DNA from: Lachnospiraceae bacterium
Lineage (GTDB): Bacteria; Bacillota; Clostridia; Lachnospirales; Lachnospiraceae
Assembly (NCBI GenBank): GCA_021770755.1
Contig: JAETQI010000037.1
Coordinates: 1 to 45,810, forward strand
Length of the DNA stretch: 45,810 bases
Direction of reading: 5' to 3'
Of the stretch, positions 7,937 through 16,247 are shown piece by piece. The notes beneath the pieces are model-generated. The model was not told where the DNA came from and searched no databases. It saw only the letters and a list, made by a program, of their open reading frames with translations. The first letter of the stretch is position 1, and each line of letters begins with the position of its first letter. The translations under genes were made by a program, and so were the position numbers.

Positions 7937-8165
7937 AGAAATTCTGTTCTTATCTGCGGGCAGACTTAAGAAGGCTGCTGTGTTCAGTAAAGATGATCCT
8001 GTCAGTGGCGTTGACTGTGGTCGTGCTGCTTCTGGCGACGCTGGAGGGGATTGTAATGCTGTCTGTACAGGAATTGCGTATTTTGCCATAATGCTGTTTT
8101 TGTATTTTATGCCGCTTAAAATCAGGCGTATGGTACGGTTTTGTCGGTTCATTGTGGGAGGATAA
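7933..8165 (+). pseudogene. deleted ABC-2-like permease
   Basis: The ATG at 7933 overlaps the previous stop and opens a 52-codon frame (MKKFCSYLRADLRRLL, then hydrophobic SVALTVVVLLLAT) ending at 8091. This is the typical start of an ABC-2 type permease: basic head, then first membrane helix. A second frame reaching 8165 supplies a typical last helix and tail (IMLFLYFMPLKIRRMVR). The central several hundred residues are missing and the two ends are out of frame, so this is an internally deleted gene. A further 24-codon fragment at 8171-8242 may be another relic. Confidence 0.55.
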
Positions 8166-8282
8166 CAGGATTGTGGGAACAGGCTGTTATCAATGAAACA
8201 GTCACACAGCCGCAGTACAGGCGAATATTGATAAACATGTAGATATCCGTCTGTAGGGGGAAGTGTGAACCGGAGTGATGCA

Positions 8283-8804
8283 TCAGCATCGCTCCGGTTC
8301 CGGGTACTCTACGCCGAACGTATCGACCGTAACGCTTTTCATCACCTGATCTTCCAGCGGTCTGTCGGAATAATCGGTGTTTGTGGTGGCGATCTTGTCC
8401 ACGATATCCAGTCCCTCGATCACTTTTCCAAACGCCGCATAAGCGCCGTCCAGATGCGGGCTTGTCTTGTGCATGATGAAGAACTGGCTTCCCGCGGAGT
8501 CGGGCATCATGCTTCTTGCCATGGAGAGTACGCCGGGCGTGTGCTTTAATTCATTCTCAAAGCCGTTCTGAGCAAACTCTCCGGCGATCGAGTAACCGGG
8601 ACCGCCCATTCCGGTGCCCTCGGGGCAGCCGCCCTGGATCATGAAGCCGTTGATGACTCTGTGGAAGATCAGTCCGTTATAGTAGCCCTTGTTGATCAGG
8701 CTGATATAATTATTGACCGTGTTTGGTGCGATCTCAGGATAAAGCTCTGCTTTGATGAGATCACCGTTTTTCATTTCGATCGTGACAACTGGATTCTGTG
8801 CCAT
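8283..8804 (-). CDS. peptidyl-prolyl cis-trans isomerase, cyclophilin type
   Basis: A 173-residue single-domain cyclophilin that isomerises Xaa-Pro bonds, with no signal peptide and so cytoplasmic. Family motifs in order: ELYPEIAPNTVNN, the catalytic FHRVINGFMIQGG (Phe-His-Arg), GPGYSIAGEF, the SMARSMMPDSAGSQFFI active-site loop, and HLDGAYAAFGKVIEGLD. Length matches bacterial PpiB-type enzymes. It is a single gene; AAGAGGAAATATTTT precedes the ATG. A stem (AACCGGAG/CTCCGGTT) overlaps its last codons and probably ends the transcript. Confidence 0.93.
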   Translation of the reverse strand: MAQNPVVTIEMKNGDLIKAELYPEIAPNTVNNYISLINKGYYNGLIFHRVINGFMIQGGCPEGTGMGGPGYSIAGEFAQNGFENELKHTPGVLSMARSMMPDSAGSQFFIMHKTSPHLDGAYAAFGKVIEGLDIVDKIATTNTDYSDRPLEDQVMKSVTVDTFGVEYPEPERC

Positions 8805-9039
8805 AAAATATTTCCTCTTTTCTTTTATTTTCTTTCAAGATCTTTTGTCAAAGATTTGAATCGATACCGGCTTATTATACAATGAAATGGGTTTAAATGG
8901 TAGGGCTGATTCAAAAATTCTCAAAAAAGATGCAACGAACCGGCTGCGGAATCCGAATATATATGCAGAAAACATCGAGAGATGTATTCAGAGGATATGC
9001 GCCTGGATTTTGCCGGGAAGGTACGGAGGAGGTGAGGGA

Positions 9040-9585
9040 GTGGACAAGGAGCAGAGATGGATCCGCCAGATCCAGCGCAGGGGGTCCCGGGAGGCCGCGG
9101 ACTGTCTGGTCCGGGCTTACTATGATGAGATCTACCGCTTTGTGTACCGCCAGGTGGGCAACAAGGAGGATGCCCTGGATCTGACGCAGAGCATTTTTGT
9201 GGCGGTGCTGCGCTCCCTGCCGGGATATCAGCCGGGGCAGGCAGGTTTCCGCACATGGCTGTATGCGGTGGCGAACAATAAAGTGATCGATGCGCGCAGA
9301 AAAGTGCAGCATGTGCCGATCTCGGCAATGCCGTTTGAGGAGCCGGAACCTCCGGCGCGCGATGATTTTGTTTCCCGCATACAGGACAGGATGCTCCTAG
9401 CGCAGATCGAGTCATATGTGTCCTGCCAGTCGCTGGAACAGCAGGAGGTGTTCCGGCTGCGGGTGTACGCCGGACGGTCGTTTCCCGAGATCGCGGAGAT
9501 CCTGGGCGAGCGGGAGGAAGCTGTGAAGGCGCGTTATTATCGGTTGATCAGAAAGATCAGAAAGGAGTTTTCGGATGATGAATGA
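9040..9585 (+). CDS. ECF-type sigma factor, first gene of an ABC operon
   Basis: A 181-residue sigma-70 family protein. Region 2 lies at about 20-85 (YDEIYRFVYRQVGNKEDALDLTQSIF; FRTWLYAVANNKVID) and region 4 at about 120-178 (LEQQEVFRLRVYAGRSF, PEIAEILGEREEAVKARYYR). The GTG at 9040 is chosen for the GGAGGAGG seven bases upstream; the frame runs back to 8887 without an initiation signal. Its 3' end overlaps the next gene by 11 bases. The five genes from here to 13576 run head to tail and probably form one autoregulated operon in which the sigma factor controls an ABC exporter. Confidence 0.88.
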   Translation: MDKEQRWIRQIQRRGSREAADCLVRAYYDEIYRFVYRQVGNKEDALDLTQSIFVAVLRSLPGYQPGQAGFRTWLYAVANNKVIDARRKVQHVPISAMPFEEPEPPARDDFVSRIQDRMLLAQIESYVSCQSLEQQEVFRLRVYAGRSFPEIAEILGEREEAVKARYYRLIRKIRKEFSDDE

Positions 9586-10351
9586 TCGGGAGATATTTCC
9601 AGTGGAAGTGCCCCTGCTGACGGAGGATGAGAAGAAAAGGGCGGTGGCGATGATCCTTGACACGGCAATGCCGGCGATCTTGCCAAAGAGCGCCATTTGG
9701 CGGGAACTGTGCCGGACGGCGGGCATGGTCGGCCTGCGCACACTGTTTTTTGGTGTCGGTGACTGCTTCTTTCTGGCGGCGCTGGTGATGTGCGTCTGCC
9801 TGTTTCCGGCAGCAGCGGTGATGGCAGGCATGGCACGCGCGGCGTCCTGCCTGTTTCTGATTTCGCCGGCTTTCTATGCTTTGTCACACCTGCTGACGTT
9901 GTGGAAGGAATACCAGACGCGGACGCTGGAGTGGAAATGGACATGGCGCATATCGTTCCGGACGATCCTGGCGCTCCGGATGCTGGTGCTGGGTGCGGTG
10001 TCCGTGGCGGGAAGCATTCTGGTCTGTGCGGTGCTGTGGAGTCTGGAAAGGCAGGCGGTGTCCTTTGTCTGGATGTTGTCGGTAGCATTTTCGGCGCTTT
10101 TCCTGTACGGCAGTTTATCTCTGCTGGGGCAGCGGCTGTGGGGAATGCGCGCGGTGCTGCCGGTGCCGCTTGCGTGGGTTATGGTCAGTCTGGTTCCTGT
10201 ATTCTGGGAGCCGGCAGCGGTCTGGCTGATGCAGATACCGGCTTATGTCTTTCTGGCGGCTGCGGCTGCGGGAGCAGGATTTTATCTGATACAGATGTAT
10301 TATTTTGTCGCGGCTGGTATATCGGGACTTGACCGGAGGCTGGGTATATGA
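9575..10351 (+). CDS. polytopic membrane protein, likely anti-sigma partner
   Basis: A 258-residue protein with a 45-residue N-terminal soluble segment and then about six hydrophobic helices (for example FFLAALVMCVCLFPAAAVM and MLVLGAVSVAGSILVCAV). AAAGGAG precedes paired ATGs at 9575 and 9578. It overlaps the sigma gene, an arrangement usual for ECF sigma/anti-sigma pairs, so sequestration of the sigma factor by its N-terminus is likely, but no zinc-binding motif is present. It could instead be an accessory subunit of the ABC transporter encoded next. Confidence 0.65.
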   Translation: MMNDREIFPVEVPLLTEDEKKRAVAMILDTAMPAILPKSAIWRELCRTAGMVGLRTLFFGVGDCFFLAALVMCVCLFPAAAVMAGMARAASCLFLISPAFYALSHLLTLWKEYQTRTLEWKWTWRISFRTILALRMLVLGAVSVAGSILVCAVLWSLERQAVSFVWMLSVAFSALFLYGSLSLLGQRLWGMRAVLPVPLAWVMVSLVPVFWEPAAVWLMQIPAYVFLAAAAAGAGFYLIQMYYFVAAGISGLDRRLGI

Positions 10352-10373
10352 TGATTTGGAAAGGAGAGGGATC

Positions 10374-11231
10374 ATGCTGTCAGTAGAACGGGTTACGAAA
10401 TGTTATGGGAATCTTACGGCGCTGGAGGATATCAGTCTGGATCTTGCACAGGGGGTTTACGGGCTGCTGGCGCCAAACGGCGCCGGTAAGTCCACGCTGA
10501 TGAAGATGCTGGCGACGCTGCTGTTTCCCACGAAAGGGAGGATACTGTGGGACGGGGAGGAGATCGTTGCCATGGGGGAGCGCTACCGCGGGCTTCTGGG
10601 ATATCTGCCGCAGGATTTTGGATATTATCCGAACAGTACGCCGCGGCAGTTTATGCGCTATGCGGCAGCGCTGCAGAAGATACCGCGCGCGGAGACGGAT
10701 CGGCGGATCAGCCGTCTGCTGGAGCTGGTGGGATTGTCCGACGCGGCGGACAGGAAGCTAAAAAGGCTTTCCGGCGGAATGCTCCAGCGTGTGGGGATCG
10801 CGGTCGCGATGTTGAACGATCCGCGGCTGCTGATATTGGACGAGCCGACAGCGGGGCTGGATCCGGGGGAGCGGGTGCGGTTCCGGAACATGATCCATTC
10901 CCTGGCGGAAGACAGGATCGTGATCCTGTCCACGCATATCGTGTCGGACATCGAGACGATCGCGGGGCGGATCATCATGCTGCGTGATCATAGGCTGCTC
11001 TGCTGCGACACGCCGGCGCAGATCTGCGGCCGTTTCCGGGGAAAGATCTTTCAGCTTCCGGCAGATGCGCAGATCATGCCGCATCAGCATGTGCTCAGCG
11101 AGGGGCAGGGGGAAAATGGAACGGTGCTGCGCGTCCTGTCTGAGATGCCGCCTGAGGATGGCGTGGCTGTCGCGCCGTCCCTGGAGGATGCGTTTCTTGC
11201 GATCTATGCTTCAAAAAGGGAGGGTGCCTGA
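10374..11231 (+). CDS. ABC transporter ATP-binding protein
   Basis: A 285-residue ATPase of the ABC-2 exporter type. Visible motifs: Walker A APNGAGKST near residue 38, Q loop LGYLPQDFGYYPN, signature LSGGMLQRVGIAVAML, Walker B LLILDEPTAGLDPGE and the H loop ILSTHIVSD. Walker A reads APNG rather than the usual GPNG, a variant seen in this subfamily. The ATG at 10374 has AAGGAGAGGG before it; the frame extends to 10305 into the previous gene. It works with the two permeases that follow. Substrate unknown. Confidence 0.9.
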   Translation: MLSVERVTKCYGNLTALEDISLDLAQGVYGLLAPNGAGKSTLMKMLATLLFPTKGRILWDGEEIVAMGERYRGLLGYLPQDFGYYPNSTPRQFMRYAAALQKIPRAETDRRISRLLELVGLSDAADRKLKRLSGGMLQRVGIAVAMLNDPRLLILDEPTAGLDPGERVRFRNMIHSLAEDRIVILSTHIVSDIETIAGRIIMLRDHRLLCCDTPAQICGRFRGKIFQLPADAQIMPHQHVLSEGQGENGTVLRVLSEMPPEDGVAVAPSLEDAFLAIYASKREGA

Positions 11232-11232
11232 T

Positions 11233-12294
11233 GTGAGACTGATCGCATGTGAGATGAAGAAAGTGGTCTATTTCCCGGCGCTGTGGACATTTTTAATGTT
11301 GAGCCTCGTGCTGAACGGGCTGCTGATCCTCGGGAATGACGATGTACGGAATTATTTTGATACGGAAAAAGATGACAGCGGTGCGATTATAGACGCGTCG
11401 GAAAATGTCTTTGAGGGATATGACACGGGTGTGCTGGCGTCATTTTATGCGGACATCGTGAGGGAGTCGCCGACAGCGGCCGGCTGGATCCGGAAAAAGT
11501 ACAGTCTGCTGCAGCCGAGGGCGGAACAGCTTGCAAAGAGCGGTGCGGCGCTGGATCATTATGCCGGGAAAGCCACGTACGAGTCGCATCAGCTTCTCTT
11601 TGGGACACTGATGCGCGCCATACTTGCGGAGGGCAGTATCTGTGCGATGCTTGTGATCCTGTATCTGATGGGGTACGAGCAGCTCAACCGCACGGAGGGG
11701 CAGGTGTGTGCAAGCTGCAAGGGGCGGCGGTTATGGATGACAAAGCTTGCGGCGGCAATGCTGTCGGCGGAAGCGCTGTATGTCCTGCTTGCCGGGATGA
11801 CACTGGCGTTTTACCTTGGCAGGTGGGATTACGGAGGAATATGGGGGGACAGTGTGTCCAGCCGTTTCAATTATCTGACGGATATGCTGTATAAACGCCC
11901 GTTTCTCACCTGGCATAACTTTACGGTGGGCGGGTATCTTGCGGCTTCGCTGAGTCTGGGCGCCGGACTTGTGGCGGTGTTTGGCCTGCTTGCGGCAGTG
12001 TGCGCGATGCTTTTGCGCAACGTTTACGCTGCGGCGCTGGTGCTTGGCACGGTGTTGTTTGGGGGGATCGGGCTGGGCAGCCTGTTCTCGCAGTGCAGGG
12101 TATGGGCAGCCTATTTTGTCATGACGCTGCAGCCGTCTGCGGTCTGGCTGGACGTAAACGTATGGTTTACGGAATCAGGGATCGCCGCATTCATTCCGTG
12201 GCAGGAGACTGTGGCTGTGGTTTTGAACCTGGCAGTGTGCGGCATGGCAGTATGCGGTATGTTCAGGCGCTTTATGCGCAGGGATCTGAGTTGA
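11233..12294 (+). CDS. ABC-2 type permease, first subunit
   Basis: A 353-residue membrane protein: a short basic head (RLIACEMKKVVYFPALWT), a first helix, an extracellular region of about 110 residues, then about five helices in the C-terminal half (AILAEGSICAMLVILYLMG, LAGMTLAFYLG, LVAVFGLLAAVCAMLL). This is the usual layout of large ABC-2 permeases. The GTG at 11233 follows GGGAGGG by eight bases and overlaps the ATPase stop region; the longer open frame back to 10984 lies on top of the ATPase gene. It pairs with the next permease. Confidence 0.82.
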   Translation: MRLIACEMKKVVYFPALWTFLMLSLVLNGLLILGNDDVRNYFDTEKDDSGAIIDASENVFEGYDTGVLASFYADIVRESPTAAGWIRKKYSLLQPRAEQLAKSGAALDHYAGKATYESHQLLFGTLMRAILAEGSICAMLVILYLMGYEQLNRTEGQVCASCKGRRLWMTKLAAAMLSAEALYVLLAGMTLAFYLGRWDYGGIWGDSVSSRFNYLTDMLYKRPFLTWHNFTVGGYLAASLSLGAGLVAVFGLLAAVCAMLLRNVYAAALVLGTVLFGGIGLGSLFSQCRVWAAYFVMTLQPSAVWLDVNVWFTESGIAAFIPWQETVAVVLNLAVCGMAVCGMFRRFMRRDLS

Positions 12295-12370
12295 GGATCT
12301 GCAGAAGGAGAGGATGAAAATTTGGATTAAGGATTTGTAGAAGGAGAGGATGAAGATGGAGATTTGGAAA
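12294..12370 (+). repeat. duplicated ribosome-binding and start region
   Basis: The segment GATCTGCAGAAGGAGAGGAT at about 12296 is repeated with few changes at about 12331 (GATTTGTAGAAGGAGAGGAT), each copy followed by ATGAA. The first copy opens an eight-residue frame (MKIWIKDL, 12314-12340) whose stop lies inside the second copy. The second starts the real permease gene at 12350. It looks like a short tandem duplication leaving a mini-ORF in front of the gene. Confidence 0.6.
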
Positions 12371-13576
12371 TGGGAACTGCGTAAGATCGCTAATCCGGGG
12401 ATCCTGGCGGCGGTCGTGCTGCTCGGGATCGTATATTACTATATGTTTCCGTCATTTTATATCCGGTATTTCCGCAATGGTCCCAATGCGGAGGCGGAAT
12501 TTGCGCTGTCCGCGGAGTGGGCGGCGAAGTATGGGGTGACAATGGAGCCTTCCGAGCGGGAGGAGCTTGATGGACAGCTTGCCGGGGAAAAGGCGGATTT
12601 TCAGGAGATGCTCCTTGCGATCGCGGAGGCGTCGGACGCGGGGATCGCGGACTATGACAGCTTTTGCGCTTATAGGGACAGCTATTATGACCAGACTGCC
12701 GCGGCTGGAAGTGTGGCGGACATGGAGCAGGAGTGGCTGCTCCACCGGATCATGGATGGAACGAATTATTACAGGGTCCAGACGCTGGCAGGATTCATGG
12801 ACGCCTACGACAGGAGGGCTGAAAGGACGGCAGACCGCACTGGTACGGGTATCTGCCGGTCTGCGCCGGACGATGATACGGACGCCATGAGACGGCGTGA
12901 GAGCGGGCTGATGCAGTCTGCGCGCTGGTATGGATATCTGCCGGGCTGTGTGTGGCAGTCCACGTGCGAATATGCAAAGGATCTCGCGGTCTGGTGCGTG
13001 CTCTGCAATGTCCTGCTGCTCTCCCCGGTGCTGGTGCGCGACCGCATATACAGGACGCGGCCGATGCAGTGGAGTTCCCGCCATGGAAGGGCGGTGCTGC
13101 AGACACAGATGACTGCGGCGTGCATGACAGCGCTGGCAGTTACGGCGGTGAATCTGGTGCTGTACGGGATTCCTTTTTTGCGGCAGGGACCGTTGGTCTT
13201 TAGAACTTTTGGACTGGAAAGTATCTGGAGTGATGCGACGCCGTGGTTTGACTGGACTTATGGGACGTATCTGCTTGTGCTGGCGGCGCTGATCACAGTC
13301 CTGTCGGCAGCCGCCGCGCTGTTGACGGTATTTGTGTCGCAGTACAGCGGGAATTATATCGCCATGCTGCTGAAGGCGCTGCCACTGTTTGTCGCTGTGG
13401 GTGCCATGGCGGGAAGCTGGCTGCTGGATGGTTCCTTTTATTTCCGCAGCCTGTGGCAGAATGCACCAGTGTGGGGATTTTGCGGCATGGAGGCGGTGAT
13501 GGCTTGTCTGCTGCTGTTTTGTGGAATGGTGCTCTGCATGTCTGCAGTCCGCAGGCAGCGGCGGGCGGAGCTGTGA
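12350..13576 (+). CDS. ABC-2 type permease, second subunit
   Basis: A 408-residue membrane protein with a basic head (MKMEIWKWELRKIANPG), a first helix ILAAVVLLGIVYYYMF, a long extracellular segment (about 45-195) and five or so C-terminal helices (LAVWCVLCNVLLLSPVLV, YLLVLAALITVLSAAAALL and others). AAGGAGAGG precedes the ATG. It is the last gene of the 9040-13576 operon and probably forms a heterodimer with the 11233-12294 product. Nothing identifies the substrate. Confidence 0.8.
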   Translation: MKMEIWKWELRKIANPGILAAVVLLGIVYYYMFPSFYIRYFRNGPNAEAEFALSAEWAAKYGVTMEPSEREELDGQLAGEKADFQEMLLAIAEASDAGIADYDSFCAYRDSYYDQTAAAGSVADMEQEWLLHRIMDGTNYYRVQTLAGFMDAYDRRAERTADRTGTGICRSAPDDDTDAMRRRESGLMQSARWYGYLPGCVWQSTCEYAKDLAVWCVLCNVLLLSPVLVRDRIYRTRPMQWSSRHGRAVLQTQMTAACMTALAVTAVNLVLYGIPFLRQGPLVFRTFGLESIWSDATPWFDWTYGTYLLVLAALITVLSAAAALLTVFVSQYSGNYIAMLLKALPLFVAVGAMAGSWLLDGSFYFRSLWQNAPVWGFCGMEAVMACLLLFCGMVLCMSAVRRQRRAEL

Positions 13577-13590
13577 GGGCGCGGCGGCGA

Positions 13591-14259
13591 TCATAGGGAT
13601 TGAATATAGCGCAGGATCTCGTCAGCGGCGGACACGACAAAATGATCCAGTTCTTCCGGTGAAAGGTAGGCAGCGCGCTCGACGACATTCGCAGTGCCAT
13701 GCGCATAAAAGTCCAGGATAAAACGCCTGCGCTCCTCGAAGGCGTTTTCCGAAAAGAAATCCAGATAGGTATTCCGGACATCGGGGGCGTCCCGGTAAAT
13801 GCAGAATGCCTCAAAGGCGGGATGGGCTTTCAGGTACATAAAGTCGAGGTCGTACCAGTCCCGCTTGACCGTCTGCCAGAACAGCTTCCGGTCGCTTTGG
13901 AACAGCGCGCCCTGTTTTTCTTTTGCTGAGTAGACGATCTTTTCTGCCCAGAGCTTGTCTGTGAGCAGATGGGTCAGATAGCCGAGGAAAAAGGCGTATT
14001 CCTGATCGGTGCAGGCTTGGCGCCGCTCCGGCGTAAAATAGCGTGCGATAAACAGGTCCTCTTGTATCAGCTTGATCCCGTTTTCGTCCAGGGAACGGAA
14101 ATGGGATATTTCCGCGTCCGGTATAAATCCGGTGCCGTCCGCTGTGGGGACGCCGCTGTCGGGCGCGATATTTCCAAGGACAAAGGTGTCGACGGGTTCG
14201 ATATGTAATTGTTGGTAGAGCTGCTGTGCAACTCGCAGATGAATGATCCAGGATGCCAT
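13591..14259 (-). CDS. zinc-dependent phospholipase C-like protein
   Basis: A 222-residue protein with the N-terminus typical of the zinc-dependent phospholipase C/D family found in Firmicutes: MASWIIHLRVAQQL, then FVLGNIAPDSG, a central FFLGYLTHLLTDKLWAEK (the GYLTHL.TD element carries metal-ligand His and Asp) and a C-terminal region with DFYAHGTANVV. Such proteins are cytoplasmic here (no signal peptide), and their real substrates are mostly untested. AGGAGGTATCATC precedes the ATG. It is a single gene convergent to the ABC operon. Confidence 0.82.
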   Translation of the reverse strand: MASWIIHLRVAQQLYQQLHIEPVDTFVLGNIAPDSGVPTADGTGFIPDAEISHFRSLDENGIKLIQEDLFIARYFTPERRQACTDQEYAFFLGYLTHLLTDKLWAEKIVYSAKEKQGALFQSDRKLFWQTVKRDWYDLDFMYLKAHPAFEAFCIYRDAPDVRNTYLDFFSENAFEERRRFILDFYAHGTANVVERAAYLSPEELDHFVVSAADEILRYIQSL

Positions 14260-14411
14260 GATGATACCTCCTCTTAATAGGTTTCGAGAGCCTATCCTAA
14301 TTATAAAGGTTGACGGTAGGTCAAAGTCAAGTATTTTATGTGCACGGGCACACAGTGGTAATATGCTGGCATACTTTGACGGAGCGCGGGCAGGGAAAGG
14401 GATCTGCCGGA

Positions 14412-14440
14412 TTGCAATGCCTGTTATATTGTCTTATAAT
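14412..14440 (+). promoter_or_regulatory. sigma-A type promoter of the response regulator gene
   Basis: TTGCAA (14412-14417), a 17-base spacer and a perfect TATAAT (14435-14440), 50 bases upstream of the response regulator start. Confidence 0.6.
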
Positions 14441-14489
14441 AGAAAAAATGTCAGATATAGACTCTGATTGATGATGGGGAGGAATGGAA

Positions 14490-15194
14490 GTGGAGCAGGT
14501 GCAGGCGCCCGTGATCCTGATCGCGGAGGATGACAACGATATCAATCATATGCTTACTGAGCTGCTGGGCAGCCGCGGCTATCAGACGCAGTCTGCTTTC
14601 TCGGGCACAGAGGCGCTATTATATATAGAAAGAAATGCACCGGCAGCGGTGGTGCTCGATCTGATGCTTCCGGGTATGACAGGGCAGGAGCTGCTGGCGC
14701 GAATCCGGGAGATCGACGCGGGGATCGCGGTGGTCGTCGCCTCGGCGAAGGATGATGTGTGCACCCGGGTGGAGCTGCTGCGCGCAGGGGCGGATGACTA
14801 TGTGGTGAAGCCGTTTGACACGGAGGAGCTGCTGGCGCGGATCGAGGCGGTGCTGCGCAGGAAAGGGCAGGGAAAACGGCACGGGGGCGGAGACGAAAAG
14901 CTGGTGTACAAGGACATTGTGATGCTGCCGGACGAATTTGGCATCACCGTGTCGGGACAGGAGGTCGCGCTCACAAAGCGCGAATACAGGATCCTCGAGC
15001 TGCTGGTCCGCAATCCCGGGAAGGTATTTACCAGAAACAATATCTACGAGTCCGTCTGGAACGAGGAATATCTCGGCGAGGACAATGCGGTCAACGTGCA
15101 TATCAGCAATATCCGCCAGAAGCTTGCGCGGGCAAACGGAGGGGAGACCTATATCCAGACGGTGTGGGGGATCGGGTTTAAGATGAAACTTTAA
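14490..15194 (+). CDS. OmpR/PhoB-family response regulator
   Basis: A 234-residue regulator. The receiver domain has acidic residues AEDDND, phospho-acceptor Asp near 57 (AVVLDLMLPG), and Lys in YVVKPFD. A winged-helix DNA-binding domain follows at about 135-232 (ALTKREYRILELLVRNPGK, VNVHISNIRQKL, TVWGIGFKM). GGGGAGG at 14476-14482 suits the GTG at 14490 (7-base spacing) better than the ATG at 14484 (1 base). Downstream are an ABC ATPase, a permease and a histidine kinase, the order of bacitracin/lantibiotic-resistance modules; it probably activates that set. Confidence 0.9.
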   Translation: MEQVQAPVILIAEDDNDINHMLTELLGSRGYQTQSAFSGTEALLYIERNAPAAVVLDLMLPGMTGQELLARIREIDAGIAVVVASAKDDVCTRVELLRAGADDYVVKPFDTEELLARIEAVLRRKGQGKRHGGGDEKLVYKDIVMLPDEFGITVSGQEVALTKREYRILELLVRNPGKVFTRNNIYESVWNEEYLGEDNAVNVHISNIRQKLARANGGETYIQTVWGIGFKMKL

Positions 15195-15282
15195 ACTTTC
15201 TTTATGCTTTCCCTACTATTTCTAAAAATATCCGTGTTAAACTGAATGATATCAGGATAGGTACATAAGAAAGGAATATCAT

Positions 15283-16206
15283 ATGGAAATGAACACGGAA
15301 TACGCATTGAGAACATATGGTCTCACAAAGACATACAGGCAGCACAGGGCGGTCGACAATGTCAGTATGAATGTCAGAAAGGGCGATATCTATGGCTTTA
15401 TCGGCAAAAACGGGGCGGGAAAGACTACCTTCATGAAGATGGTGGCGGGTCTTGCCAATCCGACACAGGGGACGATTGAGCTATTTGGGAAAAAGGAGGC
15501 GCTGGAACGGCAGCGAAGCCGCGTCGGCTGTCTGATCGAGGAGCCGGGATATTATCCCTATATGACAGCGATGGACAATCTGGAGATCGTGCGCAGGAAT
15601 CTCGGGATAGCGGAGCGGGATATCACGCACGAGATGCTCGATCTTGTGAAATTGTCGGGTGCCGGGAAGAAAAAAATAGAACATTTCTCGATGGGGATGA
15701 AGCAGCGGCTGGGTATTGCCATCGCCCTGATGCGGAATCCGGATCTTCTGATCCTGGACGAGCCGATCAACGGGCTTGACCCTTCCGGCATCAGGGAGAT
15801 CCGCGATCTGCTCATACAGTTAAACAGAGAGCGGCAGACGACTATCCTGGTCTCGAGCCATATTTTGGGGGAGCTGTCAAAGATAGCGACGAGGTACGGG
15901 ATCATCAGGGAGGGTGTGCTCGTCGAGGAGTTTGACGCGGAGGCATTGGAGGAGCGGTGCAGGCGGTGCCAGAAGGTTGTGGTGGATGACACTGCCGCGG
16001 CAGCGGCAATCCTGGAGGTGCGCTTTGGCATCACCGATTATGACGTGCCCGACACGCATATGATCCGTATCTTTGAGCGGTACGACGAGGCGGAGGAGAT
16101 CAACAGGGCTCTGGTCACGGGAGGTGTCGCGCTGCGCGAGAGCGTGTTTGCGGGGCAGGATCTGGAGGGGTATTTCATGGAGCTGCTCGGCAGTACAATG
16201 GCATAG
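15283..16206 (+). CDS. ABC transporter ATP-binding protein, bacitracin-resistance type
   Basis: A 307-residue ATPase of the BcrA-like subfamily: Walker A GKNGAGKTT near residue 46, GCLIEEPGYYPYMTAMDNL, signature FSMGMKQRLGIAIALM, Walker B LLILDEPINGLDPSG and SSHILGELSK. The C-terminal 90 residues form the subfamily's extra domain. AAAGGAA precedes the ATG. Members export or detach lipid-II-binding antibiotics from the membrane; here it is placed between a PhoB-type regulator and a kinase. Its permease partner carries a premature stop. Confidence 0.9.
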   Translation: MEMNTEYALRTYGLTKTYRQHRAVDNVSMNVRKGDIYGFIGKNGAGKTTFMKMVAGLANPTQGTIELFGKKEALERQRSRVGCLIEEPGYYPYMTAMDNLEIVRRNLGIAERDITHEMLDLVKLSGAGKKKIEHFSMGMKQRLGIAIALMRNPDLLILDEPINGLDPSGIREIRDLLIQLNRERQTTILVSSHILGELSKIATRYGIIREGVLVEEFDAEALEERCRRCQKVVVDDTAAAAAILEVRFGITDYDVPDTHMIRIFERYDEAEEINRALVTGGVALRESVFAGQDLEGYFMELLGSTMA

Positions 16207-16247
16207 CGGGCTGCTGACATGTTTGGGTATGGAGGTGTTTTGTTTCG

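Noticed and set aside
10984-11232. Long N-terminal extension of the first permease over the ATPase gene
   Set aside because: The region codes for the conserved ATPase C-terminus in the other frame; the extension is Arg/Ser-rich shadow sequence.
12452-13594. 380-codon open frame on the minus strand
   Set aside because: Shadow of the GC-rich permease gene: His/Arg/Gln-rich, no ribosome binding site and no family features.
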